DNA of 64,000 bases, from the NCBI GenBank assembly GCA_045105115.1, contig JBGCDE010000003.1, positions 1 to 64,000 of the forward strand, given 5' to 3'. Shown here one piece after another: positions 43,081-52,981 of the stretch. Each line of letters starts with the position of its first letter. The stretch's first letter is position 1. Both the position numbers and the translations under genes were made by a program. This stretch comes from JAUIET01 sp045105115. GTDB lineage: Bacteria > Pseudomonadota > Gammaproteobacteria > Pseudomonadales > JAUIET01. The notes beneath the pieces were generated by a model that saw nothing but the letters and a program-made list of their open reading frames with translations, ran no database searches and was not told where the DNA came from.

Positions 43081-45462
43081 ATGGTCGTTCGTGTATTTGC
43101 AATGCTACTCGGCATTGCTGTTGCTGCGTTTCTGCCGTTGGCAGATCACATTGTGCCCACCCTCTCTGAGCTCGCGAGTGAGTTTAGTTACGGACTGTTG
43201 CTTTTTCTGCTTGGTGGCAGCTTATTGCTGGGTGGTAAGTTTAGCGCCAGCTTGCTTGCATTTTGTGCGGGTATTCTCTATGCCTCGATACATGCTACCC
43301 AAATGCATGAGCGATTGCCGTGGCTGGAGCACGAAGGGGAACTGTTTGAAATCACTGGCATTGTGCTTGGTTTGCCACGCACTGAGTTTCGCTATGGTAA
43401 GCCGGTTCAACGATTTGATGTTCGGGTTTACAGCAGCAGTTGGCCGGTCTCAAGCCGTCCTATTCGTACATTGCGGTTGTCTTGGTATGAAGGCAAGTCG
43501 GTAGCAGCAGGGCAGCAGTGGAAACTGAGAGTTGCTGTGAAGCGTCCCAGAGGCTTTGCAAATCCAGGCAGCTTCGATTATCAACACTATCTGCACTCGA
43601 AAAATATAGATGCGACTGGCACAGTGCGTTGGGGCGAGCACATCAGTAATTCTTCAATGGATTGGCGCGAAGCAATGCTAGCCTGGCGTGGTCAGCTGGC
43701 TGATCGCTTAATGGCCCATACTGAAAGTATGCACCAGCAGCGTTTGGTGAGGGCGCTGGCTTTGGGTGACGGAAAGGCACTTAGCGCGCAAGATTGGAAT
43801 TTATTGAGCCGAACAGGCACTACCCACCTCTTTGTGGTTTCTGGCTTGCACATTGGCATGGTTGCCGCGATCAGTTACCTGGTGAGTCTGCCTTTAACAC
43901 GTTTGGCAAGCTTGTTTCTGCACCAATATTCGGCGCAGCGCCTAGCAGCTTTGGTGTCTTTGCTATGCGCCTTCGCGTTTGCATGGTTAGCGGGTTTTGG
44001 TTTACCTACGCAGCGAGCGGTGCTGATGCTTGGTATCGCGCTGTTGGCGCGGCACTTTGCTATGCCGCTGCGCTTTAGCTACCTTCTTACGCTGGCTGCA
44101 TTGTTGATCTTATTGACACAACCGCTGTCGATTCGAAGCCCAGGTTTTATTTTGTCTTTCACCGCAGTCGCCGCCTTATTGTATGGCTTTAGCCATAGGC
44201 TTGAGTCAAGTCGCTCCTTACTCACACCCTTGTTCAAAGCGCAATGGATTAGCTTTGTTGCCTTAAGCTCAATACTTCTTTTTCAGTTCCAGAGCGCAAG
44301 TCTGCTGATGCCGCTGGCGAATCTGTTGGCCATTCCCGTACTGAGCTTTGTTGCGCTGCCGCTGGTAATGCTGGTGCTGGCCAGTGTGTTGCTATTTAAG
44401 GTCGTACCTCAGTTTGTACTCAGTGCTCTCGACACTACGCTCACCTATATGTGGCGTTTTTTGCAATGGATTGAGCTGTATGCCGGCGACGCGAGTTTGC
44501 TGCAGCGGGCCATCTCGCCAATGAGTCTCTTGCTTCTTGTGTTTGCGTGCCTACTTCTTTTAGCCCCTGCCGCTATTCGGGCACGCTCGTTCTTTGCTAT
44601 TCCCGTGTTCAGCCTGCCGCTTTTGTATGCATCAGTAATACAAAATCCCTCGTCACCCACTCTCTCACAAGAAAATTCCTGTTCAATGGCGAAACTGACG
44701 GTGCTGGATGTAGGGCAGGGTCTGTCGGTAGTTTTTACCGCGCATGGTCGCAGTCTTGTCTACGATACGGGTGCTCGATTCTCGAAAGATTTTGACAGTG
44801 GTGCCGCGATTGTCGCGCCTTATCTGCGTTATCATGGAATAGGCAAGCTGGATACTTTGGTGCTGAGTCACTCTGATAATGATCACGCGGGAGGGGTCGC
44901 TGGCTTATTAGAGAACATTAGTGTTACTAACACTCTGGCGAGTTACCGGGCGCCGACTGATGCGCGCACCTTATGTAAAGCAGGACTGCAATGGCAATGG
45001 GATACCGTGCATTTTTCGGTCTTGAGTCCGACAGCCGCTGATGCCAGTGCAGCTAAGGCGAATAATGATCAGTCTTGTGTCATCAGAATTGATACACCAG
45101 GCTCAAGCATTCTTCTAACAGGTGATGTCAGCCGAAGTGTTGAGCACAAAATGCTGTCTAGCGGTGAGGCGCTCAGCGCCGACATTCTGCTGATGCCGCA
45201 TCACGGAAGCAAATCTTCTTCAAGCGCTGAATTTATTGCTGCTGTCGCGCCGCGCTATGCGATTGCTTCAGCAGGCTATAAGAACAGATTCAATCATCCT
45301 CATACTTCTGTAGTGGAACGTTACGCCAACGCTGGCGTTACTCAACTTAATACGGCCAAGAGCGGGGCGATAGAATTTGATATTCCATTGTGCAAGAAGC
45401 AAACACTTTTGCCGCCTGAAGAGTATCGATCAACATCCAATCGCTTCTGGCTGCGTTGGTAA
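43081..45462 (+). CDS. comEC: ComEC/Rec2 family DNA-internalisation protein
   Basis: 793 residues; an AAGGTGG ribosome site precedes the ATG. N-terminal OB-like region, then the multi-helix competence domain (ALALGDGKALSAQDWNLL, GTTHLFVVSGLHIGMVAA), and a C-terminal metallo-beta-lactamase-like domain (LDVGQGLSVVF, LSHSDNDHAGG, LMPHHGSKSSSS). It forms the inner-membrane channel for single-stranded DNA during natural transformation. Only this competence gene and type IV pilus-like genes at the left edge appear in the window, so competence is possible but not shown. Confidence 0.95.
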   Translation: MVVRVFAMLLGIAVAAFLPLADHIVPTLSELASEFSYGLLLFLLGGSLLLGGKFSASLLAFCAGILYASIHATQMHERLPWLEHEGELFEITGIVLGLPRTEFRYGKPVQRFDVRVYSSSWPVSSRPIRTLRLSWYEGKSVAAGQQWKLRVAVKRPRGFANPGSFDYQHYLHSKNIDATGTVRWGEHISNSSMDWREAMLAWRGQLADRLMAHTESMHQQRLVRALALGDGKALSAQDWNLLSRTGTTHLFVVSGLHIGMVAAISYLVSLPLTRLASLFLHQYSAQRLAALVSLLCAFAFAWLAGFGLPTQRAVLMLGIALLARHFAMPLRFSYLLTLAALLILLTQPLSIRSPGFILSFTAVAALLYGFSHRLESSRSLLTPLFKAQWISFVALSSILLFQFQSASLLMPLANLLAIPVLSFVALPLVMLVLASVLLFKVVPQFVLSALDTTLTYMWRFLQWIELYAGDASLLQRAISPMSLLLLVFACLLLLAPAAIRARSFFAIPVFSLPLLYASVIQNPSSPTLSQENSCSMAKLTVLDVGQGLSVVFTAHGRSLVYDTGARFSKDFDSGAAIVAPYLRYHGIGKLDTLVLSHSDNDHAGGVAGLLENISVTNTLASYRAPTDARTLCKAGLQWQWDTVHFSVLSPTAADASAAKANNDQSCVIRIDTPGSSILLTGDVSRSVEHKMLSSGEALSADILLMPHHGSKSSSSAEFIAAVAPRYAIASAGYKNRFNHPHTSVVERYANAGVTQLNTAKSGAIEFDIPLCKKQTLLPPEEYRSTSNRFWLRW

Positions 45463-45559
45463 TTTTCCGGATACGCATAAATGACGCTTTCCTTTCGTGC
45501 GCGCGCGAGTATTCCGGTCTAAAGTAATATGAGACATATCAATAGGTTCTGGGGGAAAA

Positions 45560-46189
45560 GTGTTTGAACTTGTGAAGCAAGGTGGCTGGTTGATGCTGCC
45601 GATTATTTTTTGCTCGGTTGTTGCGCTGGCAATTACTATCGAGCGACTTCTCGCACTGAATCCTAATAAGATTGCGCCGAAGAATTTGTTGGCGGAAGTT
45701 TGGACCTGGATAAAAAACAGTCAAATCGATTCTGAGAAGCTCAAGGAGTTGAAGCAAACGTCACCCTTGGGTCAGATCCTGGCAGCCGGCATCAGCAACT
45801 CCCGCAATGGTCGCGAGGTCATGAAGGAAAGTATTGAAGAAGCGGCGGGTCAGGTAGTGCATGAAATGCAGCATTACCTGAGCACGCTTGGAACCATAGC
45901 CGCGATTACTCCCTTGCTGGGTTTGCTGGGAACCGTGATCGGCATGATCAAAGTGTTCAGTGAAATCATGGTGCAAGGCACAGGTAATGCCAGTGTGTTG
46001 GCCGGCGGTATTTCGGAAGCCTTGATCACTACAGCGTCTGGCTTGGCCGTGGCTATTCCTGCCTTGATTATGCACCGCTTCTTTGAGCGCCGTATTCAAT
46101 CTATTGTTGTCACACTTGAGCGTGAAGCCATAAAGCTGGTTGATGCCTTGCACGCAGATCGTCGAGTGAAAGCTCGCGAGCCTGAATAG
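45560..46189 (+). CDS. exbB: ExbB/TolQ-family proton channel subunit
   Basis: 209 residues, GTG start behind GGGGG. Three membrane helices: VKQGGWLMLPIIFCSVVALA near the N-terminus, then TIAAITPLLGLLGTVIGMI and ALITTASGLAVAIPALI. The Thr and Pro of the last two helices are conserved for proton flow. Its position after comEC and before exbD is the Pseudomonas arrangement for the ExbB-like pair. With ExbD it could energise TonB for the adjacent receptor; no tonB gene is seen here. Confidence 0.92.
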   Translation: MFELVKQGGWLMLPIIFCSVVALAITIERLLALNPNKIAPKNLLAEVWTWIKNSQIDSEKLKELKQTSPLGQILAAGISNSRNGREVMKESIEEAAGQVVHEMQHYLSTLGTIAAITPLLGLLGTVIGMIKVFSEIMVQGTGNASVLAGGISEALITTASGLAVAIPALIMHRFFERRIQSIVVTLEREAIKLVDALHADRRVKAREPE

Positions 46190-46214
46190 CAAATAGACAA
46201 TAGAGTAGGCTTAC

Positions 46215-46631
46215 ATGAACTTTCGTGATTACACAGACACCTCGGTAGACGTCAATCTAACCCCATTGATTGACGTGGTGTTCCTGCTGCTTATCTTTTT
46301 TATGGTGTCGACCAGCTTCACCAAAGAAACGCACCTGAAAATTGATTTACCCGAAGCCGTAGCAGAGCAAGCCCAGACGGTTGAGAACACCATCGAACTG
46401 GTTGTTAACAGCGACGGTAACTACGCCTTGAATGGGCAGGAGTTGGTGGATACCAAACCGGCTACGCTAAAACGGGCGTTGGGTGAGTTCGCGGCCGACA
46501 ATCGAGACATACCGTTTATGATTACGGCTGATGCGAATACGCCCCATCAAGCGGTTGTAACAGCCATGGATGTAGCGGGCCAGATGGGCTTCGTGCATTT
46601 GAAGATAGCGACGCAGCGACCTAGCCAGTAA
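46215..46631 (+). CDS. exbD: ExbD/TolR-family protein
   Basis: 138 residues. A single N-terminal membrane helix, NLTPLIDVVFLLLIFFMV, contains the essential Asp, followed by a periplasmic domain (LKIDLPEAV ... MITADANTPHQAVVTAMD). It works with ExbB as the ion-driven motor for TonB-type transport. Last gene of this plus-strand group; a bidirectional terminator follows. Confidence 0.93.
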   Translation: MNFRDYTDTSVDVNLTPLIDVVFLLLIFFMVSTSFTKETHLKIDLPEAVAEQAQTVENTIELVVNSDGNYALNGQELVDTKPATLKRALGEFAADNRDIPFMITADANTPHQAVVTAMDVAGQMGFVHLKIATQRPSQ

Positions 46632-46653
46632 GCAACAGAAAACCGTAGGACAT

Positions 46654-46685
46654 AAAAAAAGGCCGCTATCTCAGCGGCCTTTTTT
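46654..46685. terminator. Bidirectional intrinsic terminator between exbD and the receptor gene
   Basis: A7-GGCCGCT, an ATCTC loop, then AGCGGCC-T6. A perfect 7-bp GC stem with A-run and T-run on opposite sides gives a terminator for both converging transcripts (exbD and the TonB-dependent receptor). Confidence 0.88.
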
Positions 46686-46700
46686 ATTTACCGATACTTC

Positions 46701-49025
46701 CTAGAAGTTGTATCGGCCTGTCAGTCCTATTGTGCGTTCTTTAACAAGTTGCACTCGTGTGTATGAACCGATTTCGTCGCCTGCGGCTGCGATATCGGTT
46801 GCATCAGCACCTTCCTGAATCAGAATAGTATCGTCATCGGTCAGGTTCTTAGCCCACAGTGATATATCCCATTGGCCCTCTGCAGAACGTATACCCGTAA
46901 ACAAGTTAAGCACTGTGTAGGCATCAAACTCATCGGTTACATTACCTATGCCAGCCGAGCCAGACAGGTTCTGGCGATCACCACTGTGCTTCACCAAGCC
47001 GCGCAAATACCACTCGTTAGCACCAAATGGTACGCTGAATTCACTGTTCAGTGATACGGACAGTTCAGGCTCAGAGCTGATTGCGCTGCCACCGATGTCA
47101 CACAGGCCGATTGCTTCACCGGGTTCACGATCGTTACAAGGCGCCTGCGCGCCATCGTCGTATTCAGCTTGTGCGTAGCTCATGCTGCCACCCAGGTACC
47201 AGTTTTCAGAGATCAGAAACTGACCATCAAATTCAATACCATAAACAGTAGCGTCACCATTGAACACAATACCGCCAGAAATATCGCTGAGTGTTTCAGC
47301 TGGCATATCGGCCGTTTCATTGATCTGTAGGCCAGTTACTCGACCAAGATAACCATCAAACTGCTGGTAGAACAGTGAGCCATTTAGCGTTGCTCTTCCG
47401 TCCATCAAGCGGCTCTTGAAACCCAGCTCAAATGCGGTGCTGTCTTCCTCGTCGTACAACAACATGCCTGTCTCACCGACGGCCGCGATGTTTGGCCCCG
47501 GTGAAATTGACACACCGTCAGCACGGTTGGCCCGGCTGACAGATAGGTAAGAAGAGATGTCATCGTTGATTTCATAATTCAGTGCGATCAAGCCAGTGAC
47601 GTTAGTTGCTGAGCCGCGCTCATCCTCAGGCTGAACACCGTTAAGAGGGAAGTTTGCCCGAAAGCCGCCTTCCACCAAGTCTCTTATGCCTTCAAGAAAC
47701 ACGGGTACAGACAGCAATTCCTGGAAGTTAACTGTGGCTTTGCGAAAACTATTACGCTTTTGAACCCGGGCACCAACGTCCAGTGTCCAACGGTCGTTGA
47801 AGTGGAAGTTGTGGAAGGTGAACAAGGCGAGGTTCTCTGACTCGACTGGAATGCCTCCGCCTGTCACAAAATTGATGCCTAGAGCAGCCGTCGAAGCGGC
47901 TGAAAATTGCGTAGCGGTATCCTGATCCAGGTAGTACAGGCCAAACATGTATTCCCAATTGGAATCATTAATGGATGACATACGCAGTTCTACTGAATTA
48001 CTTTCAAGCAGCGTCAAGGAGCTCTGCCGACTTTCAATCCCCTCCGGCTGATACCCGGCACGATCATTCTGCGTATTTGCAAGCTTGTCGCTGGTTTGAT
48101 AGCTGGCCACCATGTCAAATTGATGCCCGGCCGCTTCCAGACCCATTTCCAGCGTGGTCATGTTGTACCGCAGTTCTGCAAAATCGTTGGTGCGGGAGAT
48201 CGACTGTCGATCGGACGCATTCAGGGTTGGGCGCATGCCCAGGGCGTCTGTGCCATCAAGAATCTTTGGGTCATCAGTGAAGCGCTCGTAATACTGATGC
48301 ATCAAGTGCGCTGAGAACACATCATTGGGCTCGAACAAAATTGCGATGCGACCCGATTTACCTTCTTCAGTGGCTTCCAGGCCGGTTACTAGATTGGTGG
48401 CACCCGTTGAATTGTTTTGGTCATAGACACCGGCAAGACGCACACCCAGCACACCCTCCAGCAAGGGAATGCTCACGGCCAACTGGCCATTACCGCCTTC
48501 ATTATCTGACACTTGCCCGATAATACTGCCGTCAAACTCCTCCAGATTGGGTTTGCGGGTTTTAATAATAATCGCTCCACCCGGTGACGTTCTGCCCTGG
48601 AGAGCACCCTGTGGACCGCGCAATACTTCAACACGCTCCAGATCGTAAAGCGCGCTGAATGCCGTGTCTGGGCGAACAACAACGTCGTTGTAATACAAAT
48701 CCACACCAGCTTCTGAACCCGATTCCGGGTCATTAGAAATTCCGCGCAAGCTCACTTTTGCCGTTCTTGCATTTTGCACTGTCAACGACAGGCCGGCGGT
48801 TAGTTGCTCCAAATCGGCAAAATTGGTCGCATTGAAATCAGTTATGGCCTGGCCCGATACCACGTTAACCGTTGCAGAAATATCCTGCACACTGGCCTCA
48901 CGTTTCTGGGCCGTAACTACAATCTCCTCCAGTACCAGACCTTGGGAGCTTGCCGGTACAGCGATACTCATTCCAATAGCGGCTGCGATCGCGCTTTTTT
49001 TGAATAATTGGATACTGGACTTCAT
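46701..49025 (-). CDS. TonB-dependent outer-membrane receptor
   Basis: 774 residues. A signal peptide (to about PASSQG) leads to a TonB-box-like EEIVVTAQKR. A plug domain follows (VVSGQAITDFNATNFADLEQ; LERVEVLRGPQGALQGR; GAIIIKTRKP), then a 22-strand barrel ending in Phe (TGRYNF). A GAGGT ribosome site precedes the ATG. The substrate cannot be read from the sequence; relatives in marine gammaproteobacteria import siderophores, vitamins or glycans. It is transcribed opposite to the flanking envelope genes and interrupts an order that is contiguous in Pseudomonas. Confidence 0.92.
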   Translation of the reverse strand: MKSSIQLFKKSAIAAAIGMSIAVPASSQGLVLEEIVVTAQKREASVQDISATVNVVSGQAITDFNATNFADLEQLTAGLSLTVQNARTAKVSLRGISNDPESGSEAGVDLYYNDVVVRPDTAFSALYDLERVEVLRGPQGALQGRTSPGGAIIIKTRKPNLEEFDGSIIGQVSDNEGGNGQLAVSIPLLEGVLGVRLAGVYDQNNSTGATNLVTGLEATEEGKSGRIAILFEPNDVFSAHLMHQYYERFTDDPKILDGTDALGMRPTLNASDRQSISRTNDFAELRYNMTTLEMGLEAAGHQFDMVASYQTSDKLANTQNDRAGYQPEGIESRQSSLTLLESNSVELRMSSINDSNWEYMFGLYYLDQDTATQFSAASTAALGINFVTGGGIPVESENLALFTFHNFHFNDRWTLDVGARVQKRNSFRKATVNFQELLSVPVFLEGIRDLVEGGFRANFPLNGVQPEDERGSATNVTGLIALNYEINDDISSYLSVSRANRADGVSISPGPNIAAVGETGMLLYDEEDSTAFELGFKSRLMDGRATLNGSLFYQQFDGYLGRVTGLQINETADMPAETLSDISGGIVFNGDATVYGIEFDGQFLISENWYLGGSMSYAQAEYDDGAQAPCNDREPGEAIGLCDIGGSAISSEPELSVSLNSEFSVPFGANEWYLRGLVKHSGDRQNLSGSAGIGNVTDEFDAYTVLNLFTGIRSAEGQWDISLWAKNLTDDDTILIQEGADATDIAAAGDEIGSYTRVQLVKERTIGLTGRYNF

Positions 49026-49324
49026 GCGGTATTACCTCGTATATGAATACAGAATACTGGTTTATTTTCTTTGCCTGATCGGAAAATTATTCTATTTTTC
49101 AGAGACTTAAGTGTCTTTATTGGGTTCGGTTCTATTAGGCAGGCGCAGTTTAAGAAAACTGTCCGAAATATACAAGGCTTGAGCGGTTGCGCTCGGTGGC
49201 GGTTATGTAATATGTACGCTTACGTGGTGCAATATGGCTTGGTGTATTACCGGCCGATGCGGCATGCTATGTTGGCCATGGGGTATATAGACCCCGCTTT
49301 TAACCATTGAATCAGGACACGCGA
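49026..49324. other. Divergent intergenic region between receptor and msbA, no gene seen
   Basis: About 299 nt. It should hold the receptor promoter (minus) and the msbA promoter (plus). An AGAC-TTAAGT-GTCT dyad lies around 49107-49121 and could be an operator. No Fur-box-like or other recognised site was identified by eye. Confidence 0.4.
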
Positions 49325-51145
49325 TTGGCCGTCGACCAAACCAAGCCTACGGCCTCAGAAGACTGGGCGCTTTACAAGCGCTTGTTGGGTTTCGTGCCCA
49401 ATTGGGGGCACTTTGCAATCAGCGTGCTGGGCTTTGTTCTGTATGCTGCGGCCGCCGCTCTTTTGGCGGATTTGCTGCAGCTGATTATCGACACTGCCGG
49501 CGGCCAGTTAAATATAGGAACAGGGCTTGCTACTGAATTTTTGACCAATATTGTTGGCAGCCGTGAGCAACTGCAGCTAAACGCCCGCTGGCTGATTCCT
49601 TTGTTGATGGTGGCCGTGATTACGCTGCGTGGCGCTGGCTTCTTCCTTGGCAATTACTTTATTAACTCGGTCGCCCGCTGCTTGATTCACTCGATGCGTT
49701 GTACCGTTTTTGATCGTCTGCTTTTATTGCCTTCCAGCTACTTCGACGGGCAGCAAAGCGGCCATTTGTTGTCTCGCATTACCTATAACGTTGAACAAGT
49801 AGCAGCGGCGGTGACAGACGCGCTTAAAATAGTGATGCGCGAAGGCTTCACTGTGATCGCGCTTCTAAGCTATATGCTGTACCTGAATTGGCAATTGACT
49901 CTGGTTTTCCTGGCTGTAGCGCCCTTGATAGGCGCAATAGCCGGCGCTGTTAGTCGATTGTTCCGTCGTTATAGCAAGCGTATTCAAGAATCGATGGGCA
50001 ATGTAACGCATGTTGCTAATGAGACGATACGAGCGTATCGCGAAGTACGTATCTACGGTGGTGCAGACTATGAGCAGAGGCGTTTCCATGAGGCCAGTGA
50101 CTACAACCGTCGGCAAAGCCTCAAATTGGCGCTGACCAGCTCACTCAGCCCACCTATTATTCAGTTGCTGGTTGGCATTGCGATGGGTGCCCTGGTGTAT
50201 CTGGTGCTGCCACCGTCCAGTTTCAGCGAGTTGAGCTCAGGGCAATTGGTTGCCTTCTTGACCTCAGCGGGCATGCTCGCCAGGCCTATTCGAGCACTAA
50301 GCGAGGTTTTGGGTATTATTCAACGCGGGCTTGCTGCTGCTGAAGACATATTTGCCTACCTGGATACTCAAGCGGAACCGGATCTTGGAAAGCACAAAAT
50401 TGAGCGGGTGAGTGGCGAGATAGTGTGCAAGCATCTCAGTTTTTCATATGATCCCGCCGAACAGCCGATACTGACTGACATTAACTTTAACGTTCTGCCC
50501 GGCCAGACAGTGGCCTTGGTTGGCGGCTCGGGTGCGGGTAAGACCACTCTGGTTAATTTATTGTGCCGGTTCTATCCGCATTCACAGGGCCAGATTCTGC
50601 TCGACGGAGTAGACGTTAACGAATACCAGTTAGACAATTTGCGCCACCACTACGCGTTTGTGTCGCAGAATATCAGCCTGTTTAACGACACCATTCTCAA
50701 CAATATTGCTTACGGCCATCTTGCCGGTGCTTCGCTCGACCAAGTGAAAGCCGCCGCCGCCGCTGCCAATGCGCAGGAGTTTATTGAAAAGCTGCCAGAC
50801 CAGTATCAGACCATGGTGGGTGAGGACGGATTGCGGCTGTCAGGCGGCCAGCGCCAGCGAATCGCAATTGCCAGAGCATTGTTAAAGGACGCACCGGTGT
50901 TGGTGCTTGATGAGGCCACTTCTGCATTAGACACAGAGTCGGAAAGTCACATCCAGCAAGAGCTGGCGGGTTTGATGGCGGGGCGCACCACTATTGTGAT
51001 CGCGCATCGATTATCAACCATTGAACAGGCCGATCTGATTTTGGTGATGGAAGGCGGTGCCATAGTAGAGCAGGGCACGCACGAAAGTCTGCTGGCAGCC
51101 AACGCACGATACGCGCAATTGCATCAGCGCGATTTCAATGTCTGA
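49325..51145 (+). CDS. msbA: Lipid A export ABC transporter MsbA
   Basis: 606 residues from a TTG at 49325, chosen because AGGA lies 7 nt upstream; another TTG at 49309-side context has no ribosome site, and no ATG is available before the conserved region. Six membrane helices (about residues 15-330) precede the nucleotide-binding domain: Walker A ALVGGSGAGKTTLVNLLCRF, Q-loop YAFVSQNISLFNDTI, signature LSGGQRQRIAIARALL, Walker B PVLVLDEATSALD, H-loop IAHRLST. It flips lipid A-core across the inner membrane. Next gene is lpxK, overlapping by 8 nt. Confidence 0.93.
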   Translation: MAVDQTKPTASEDWALYKRLLGFVPNWGHFAISVLGFVLYAAAAALLADLLQLIIDTAGGQLNIGTGLATEFLTNIVGSREQLQLNARWLIPLLMVAVITLRGAGFFLGNYFINSVARCLIHSMRCTVFDRLLLLPSSYFDGQQSGHLLSRITYNVEQVAAAVTDALKIVMREGFTVIALLSYMLYLNWQLTLVFLAVAPLIGAIAGAVSRLFRRYSKRIQESMGNVTHVANETIRAYREVRIYGGADYEQRRFHEASDYNRRQSLKLALTSSLSPPIIQLLVGIAMGALVYLVLPPSSFSELSSGQLVAFLTSAGMLARPIRALSEVLGIIQRGLAAAEDIFAYLDTQAEPDLGKHKIERVSGEIVCKHLSFSYDPAEQPILTDINFNVLPGQTVALVGGSGAGKTTLVNLLCRFYPHSQGQILLDGVDVNEYQLDNLRHHYAFVSQNISLFNDTILNNIAYGHLAGASLDQVKAAAAAANAQEFIEKLPDQYQTMVGEDGLRLSGGQRQRIAIARALLKDAPVLVLDEATSALDTESESHIQQELAGLMAGRTTIVIAHRLSTIEQADLILVMEGGAIVEQGTHESLLAANARYAQLHQRDFNV

Positions 51146-52199
51146 CGATAGCAAGGATAAGCGCACGCTTATTCGTGGTCGCCTTGAAGAAGCCCTCAAT
51201 GAAAGCTGGTACGGCGATAAACAATGGACAAAGCGCTTACGTCCGCTCAGCGGCTTGTACAAAACGGCAGCGCGCCTCAACAAACCGAACCTTAAAGATG
51301 TATATACCTCTCCGTTGCCTGTGATTGTTATTGGCAATATCAGCGTGGGTGGTGCGGGTAAGACGCCACTGGTTATACACGTATGCGAATTGTTGCAAAG
51401 CAAGGGCTGGCGACCGGCTGTGCTCAGTCGCGGTTACAAATCGAATATTGAACAATATCCGTATGTTATTGGTAATAATGATGACGCGGCACGCGTTGGC
51501 GATGAGCCATTAATGCTAAGCCACAGACTTAATATACCCGTATGTATAGACGCACAGCGATCACGAGGTGCGCGTTTATTACTGGCCAGACAATTATGTG
51601 ATGTGATTGTTTGTGACGACGGATTGCAGCACTACAAGCTTGCCAGAGATGTTGAAGTAGCGGTTATTGATGGGCAGCGAATGCTGGGCAATGGCTTGTG
51701 CCTGCCCGCCGGGCCTCTGCGTGAGCCTGCGAAGCGTTTGGATACGGTGGATTTAGTCGTTTGCAATGGTGAGCCAGCGCACGACGAAATCAGATGTGAT
51801 GCTGTCATGCAATTAGAGGTGCATAGCTTTGTAAATCTACAATCAGGTGAGCGTTTATCGCTGGTCGATTTTGTAGAGATGAATGCGGCAGCGCCTTTGC
51901 ATGCTATTGCGGCCATCGGCAACCCCGCACGTTTTTTTGCACTACTTGATCATCTGGGCTTTGTGTTCGATCAGCACGCTTTTCCAGATCATCACACGTT
52001 TGATGCGCAAGACCTTGCGTTTGATGATGACAAAGCGCTTCTTATGACGGAGAAAGACGCGGTAAAATGTAAAACGATTGCAGATGAACGTTGTTGGTTT
52101 ATGCAAGTGTCTGCGCAGCTACCGCAAACGTTTGATGAGCACCTTATTGAACTACTGAAAGCTGCCGGTTCGAAATCTGAGCATGTGAGCACCCAATGA
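51138..52199 (+). CDS. lpxK: Tetraacyldisaccharide 4'-kinase LpxK
   Basis: 353 residues. An N-terminal membrane-associated segment (LRPLSGLYKTAARLN) leads to the P-loop VIGNISVGGAGKTPLV, then VLSRGYKSN, VGDEPLML and CDDGLQHYKLARDVEVAVID. The C-terminal part contains FPDHHTF and MTEKDAVKC. It phosphorylates the lipid A disaccharide at the 4' position. Overlaps msbA upstream and kdsB downstream. Confidence 0.96.
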   Translation: MSDDSKDKRTLIRGRLEEALNESWYGDKQWTKRLRPLSGLYKTAARLNKPNLKDVYTSPLPVIVIGNISVGGAGKTPLVIHVCELLQSKGWRPAVLSRGYKSNIEQYPYVIGNNDDAARVGDEPLMLSHRLNIPVCIDAQRSRGARLLLARQLCDVIVCDDGLQHYKLARDVEVAVIDGQRMLGNGLCLPAGPLREPAKRLDTVDLVVCNGEPAHDEIRCDAVMQLEVHSFVNLQSGERLSLVDFVEMNAAAPLHAIAAIGNPARFFALLDHLGFVFDQHAFPDHHTFDAQDLAFDDDKALLMTEKDAVKCKTIADERCWFMQVSAQLPQTFDEHLIELLKAAGSKSEHVSTQ

Positions 52200-52981
52200 C
52201 ATTCACAGTACTGATTCCAGCGCGCTATGCATCCAGTCGCTTACCCGGGAAACCGTTACGTGAACTGGCAGGCAAGCCAATGATTCAATGGGTGGTTGAA
52301 GCGGCGCAAAAAAGCAAAGCTTCTCGCGTAGTGGTTGCCACAGATCACGATGATATAGCGCGGTGTGTTAATGAATTTGGTGGTGAAGCGGTAATGACGT
52401 CGACCACTCACGTGTCTGGTACCGACCGCCTGCAAGAAGCGGCGCAAATGCTAGGTTTAGCTGAACGCGATTGTGTTGTGAATGTTCAAGGTGATGAACC
52501 ATTGGTGCCTGCAAACGTTATAGACCAGGTGGCCGATAATCTGATCAACAGTTCCTGGGCGGAAATGGCTACCTTGTGCGAAAAAATTCAAAGTACTGCC
52601 GAGTTTTTGAATCCGAACGCGGTCAAAGTCGTGTTTGATGAAAAGAAATCGGCGCTGTATTTTTCCAGAGCACCGATTCCTGTATGTCGCGATGAACCAT
52701 TAAGTTCAACAGATTCTGTACTGCCTGAGCAGCTAGTCGCGCACCGTCATCTGGGAATCTATGCGTATCGCGTTGGTTTTCTGAATAAATTCGTTCACTG
52801 GCCTGAACATCCACTGGAGCAATGCGAAAAGCTAGAGCAACTGCGAGCGCTGGCTCACGGTGTCACGATTCATGTTGAACCAAGTTGTTGCACGATTCCA
52901 GCGGGGGTTGATACTGAAGAAGACCTCAACAGTGTGGATAGATATTTACGTTCTTTGCATGATTTAGGAAGTAACGCATGA
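52196..52981 (+). CDS. kdsB: 3-deoxy-manno-octulosonate cytidylyltransferase KdsB
   Basis: 261 residues, the normal length. The nucleotide-binding N-terminus is VLIPARYASSRLPGKPL, followed by VVATDHDDIA, VNVQGDEPLV and YFSRAPIPVCRD. It activates KDO as CMP-KDO for the lipopolysaccharide inner core. 4-nt overlaps with lpxK and the phosphatase gene indicate one transcript. Confidence 0.97.
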   Translation: MTFTVLIPARYASSRLPGKPLRELAGKPMIQWVVEAAQKSKASRVVVATDHDDIARCVNEFGGEAVMTSTTHVSGTDRLQEAAQMLGLAERDCVVNVQGDEPLVPANVIDQVADNLINSSWAEMATLCEKIQSTAEFLNPNAVKVVFDEKKSALYFSRAPIPVCRDEPLSSTDSVLPEQLVAHRHLGIYAYRVGFLNKFVHWPEHPLEQCEKLEQLRALAHGVTIHVEPSCCTIPAGVDTEEDLNSVDRYLRSLHDLGSNA

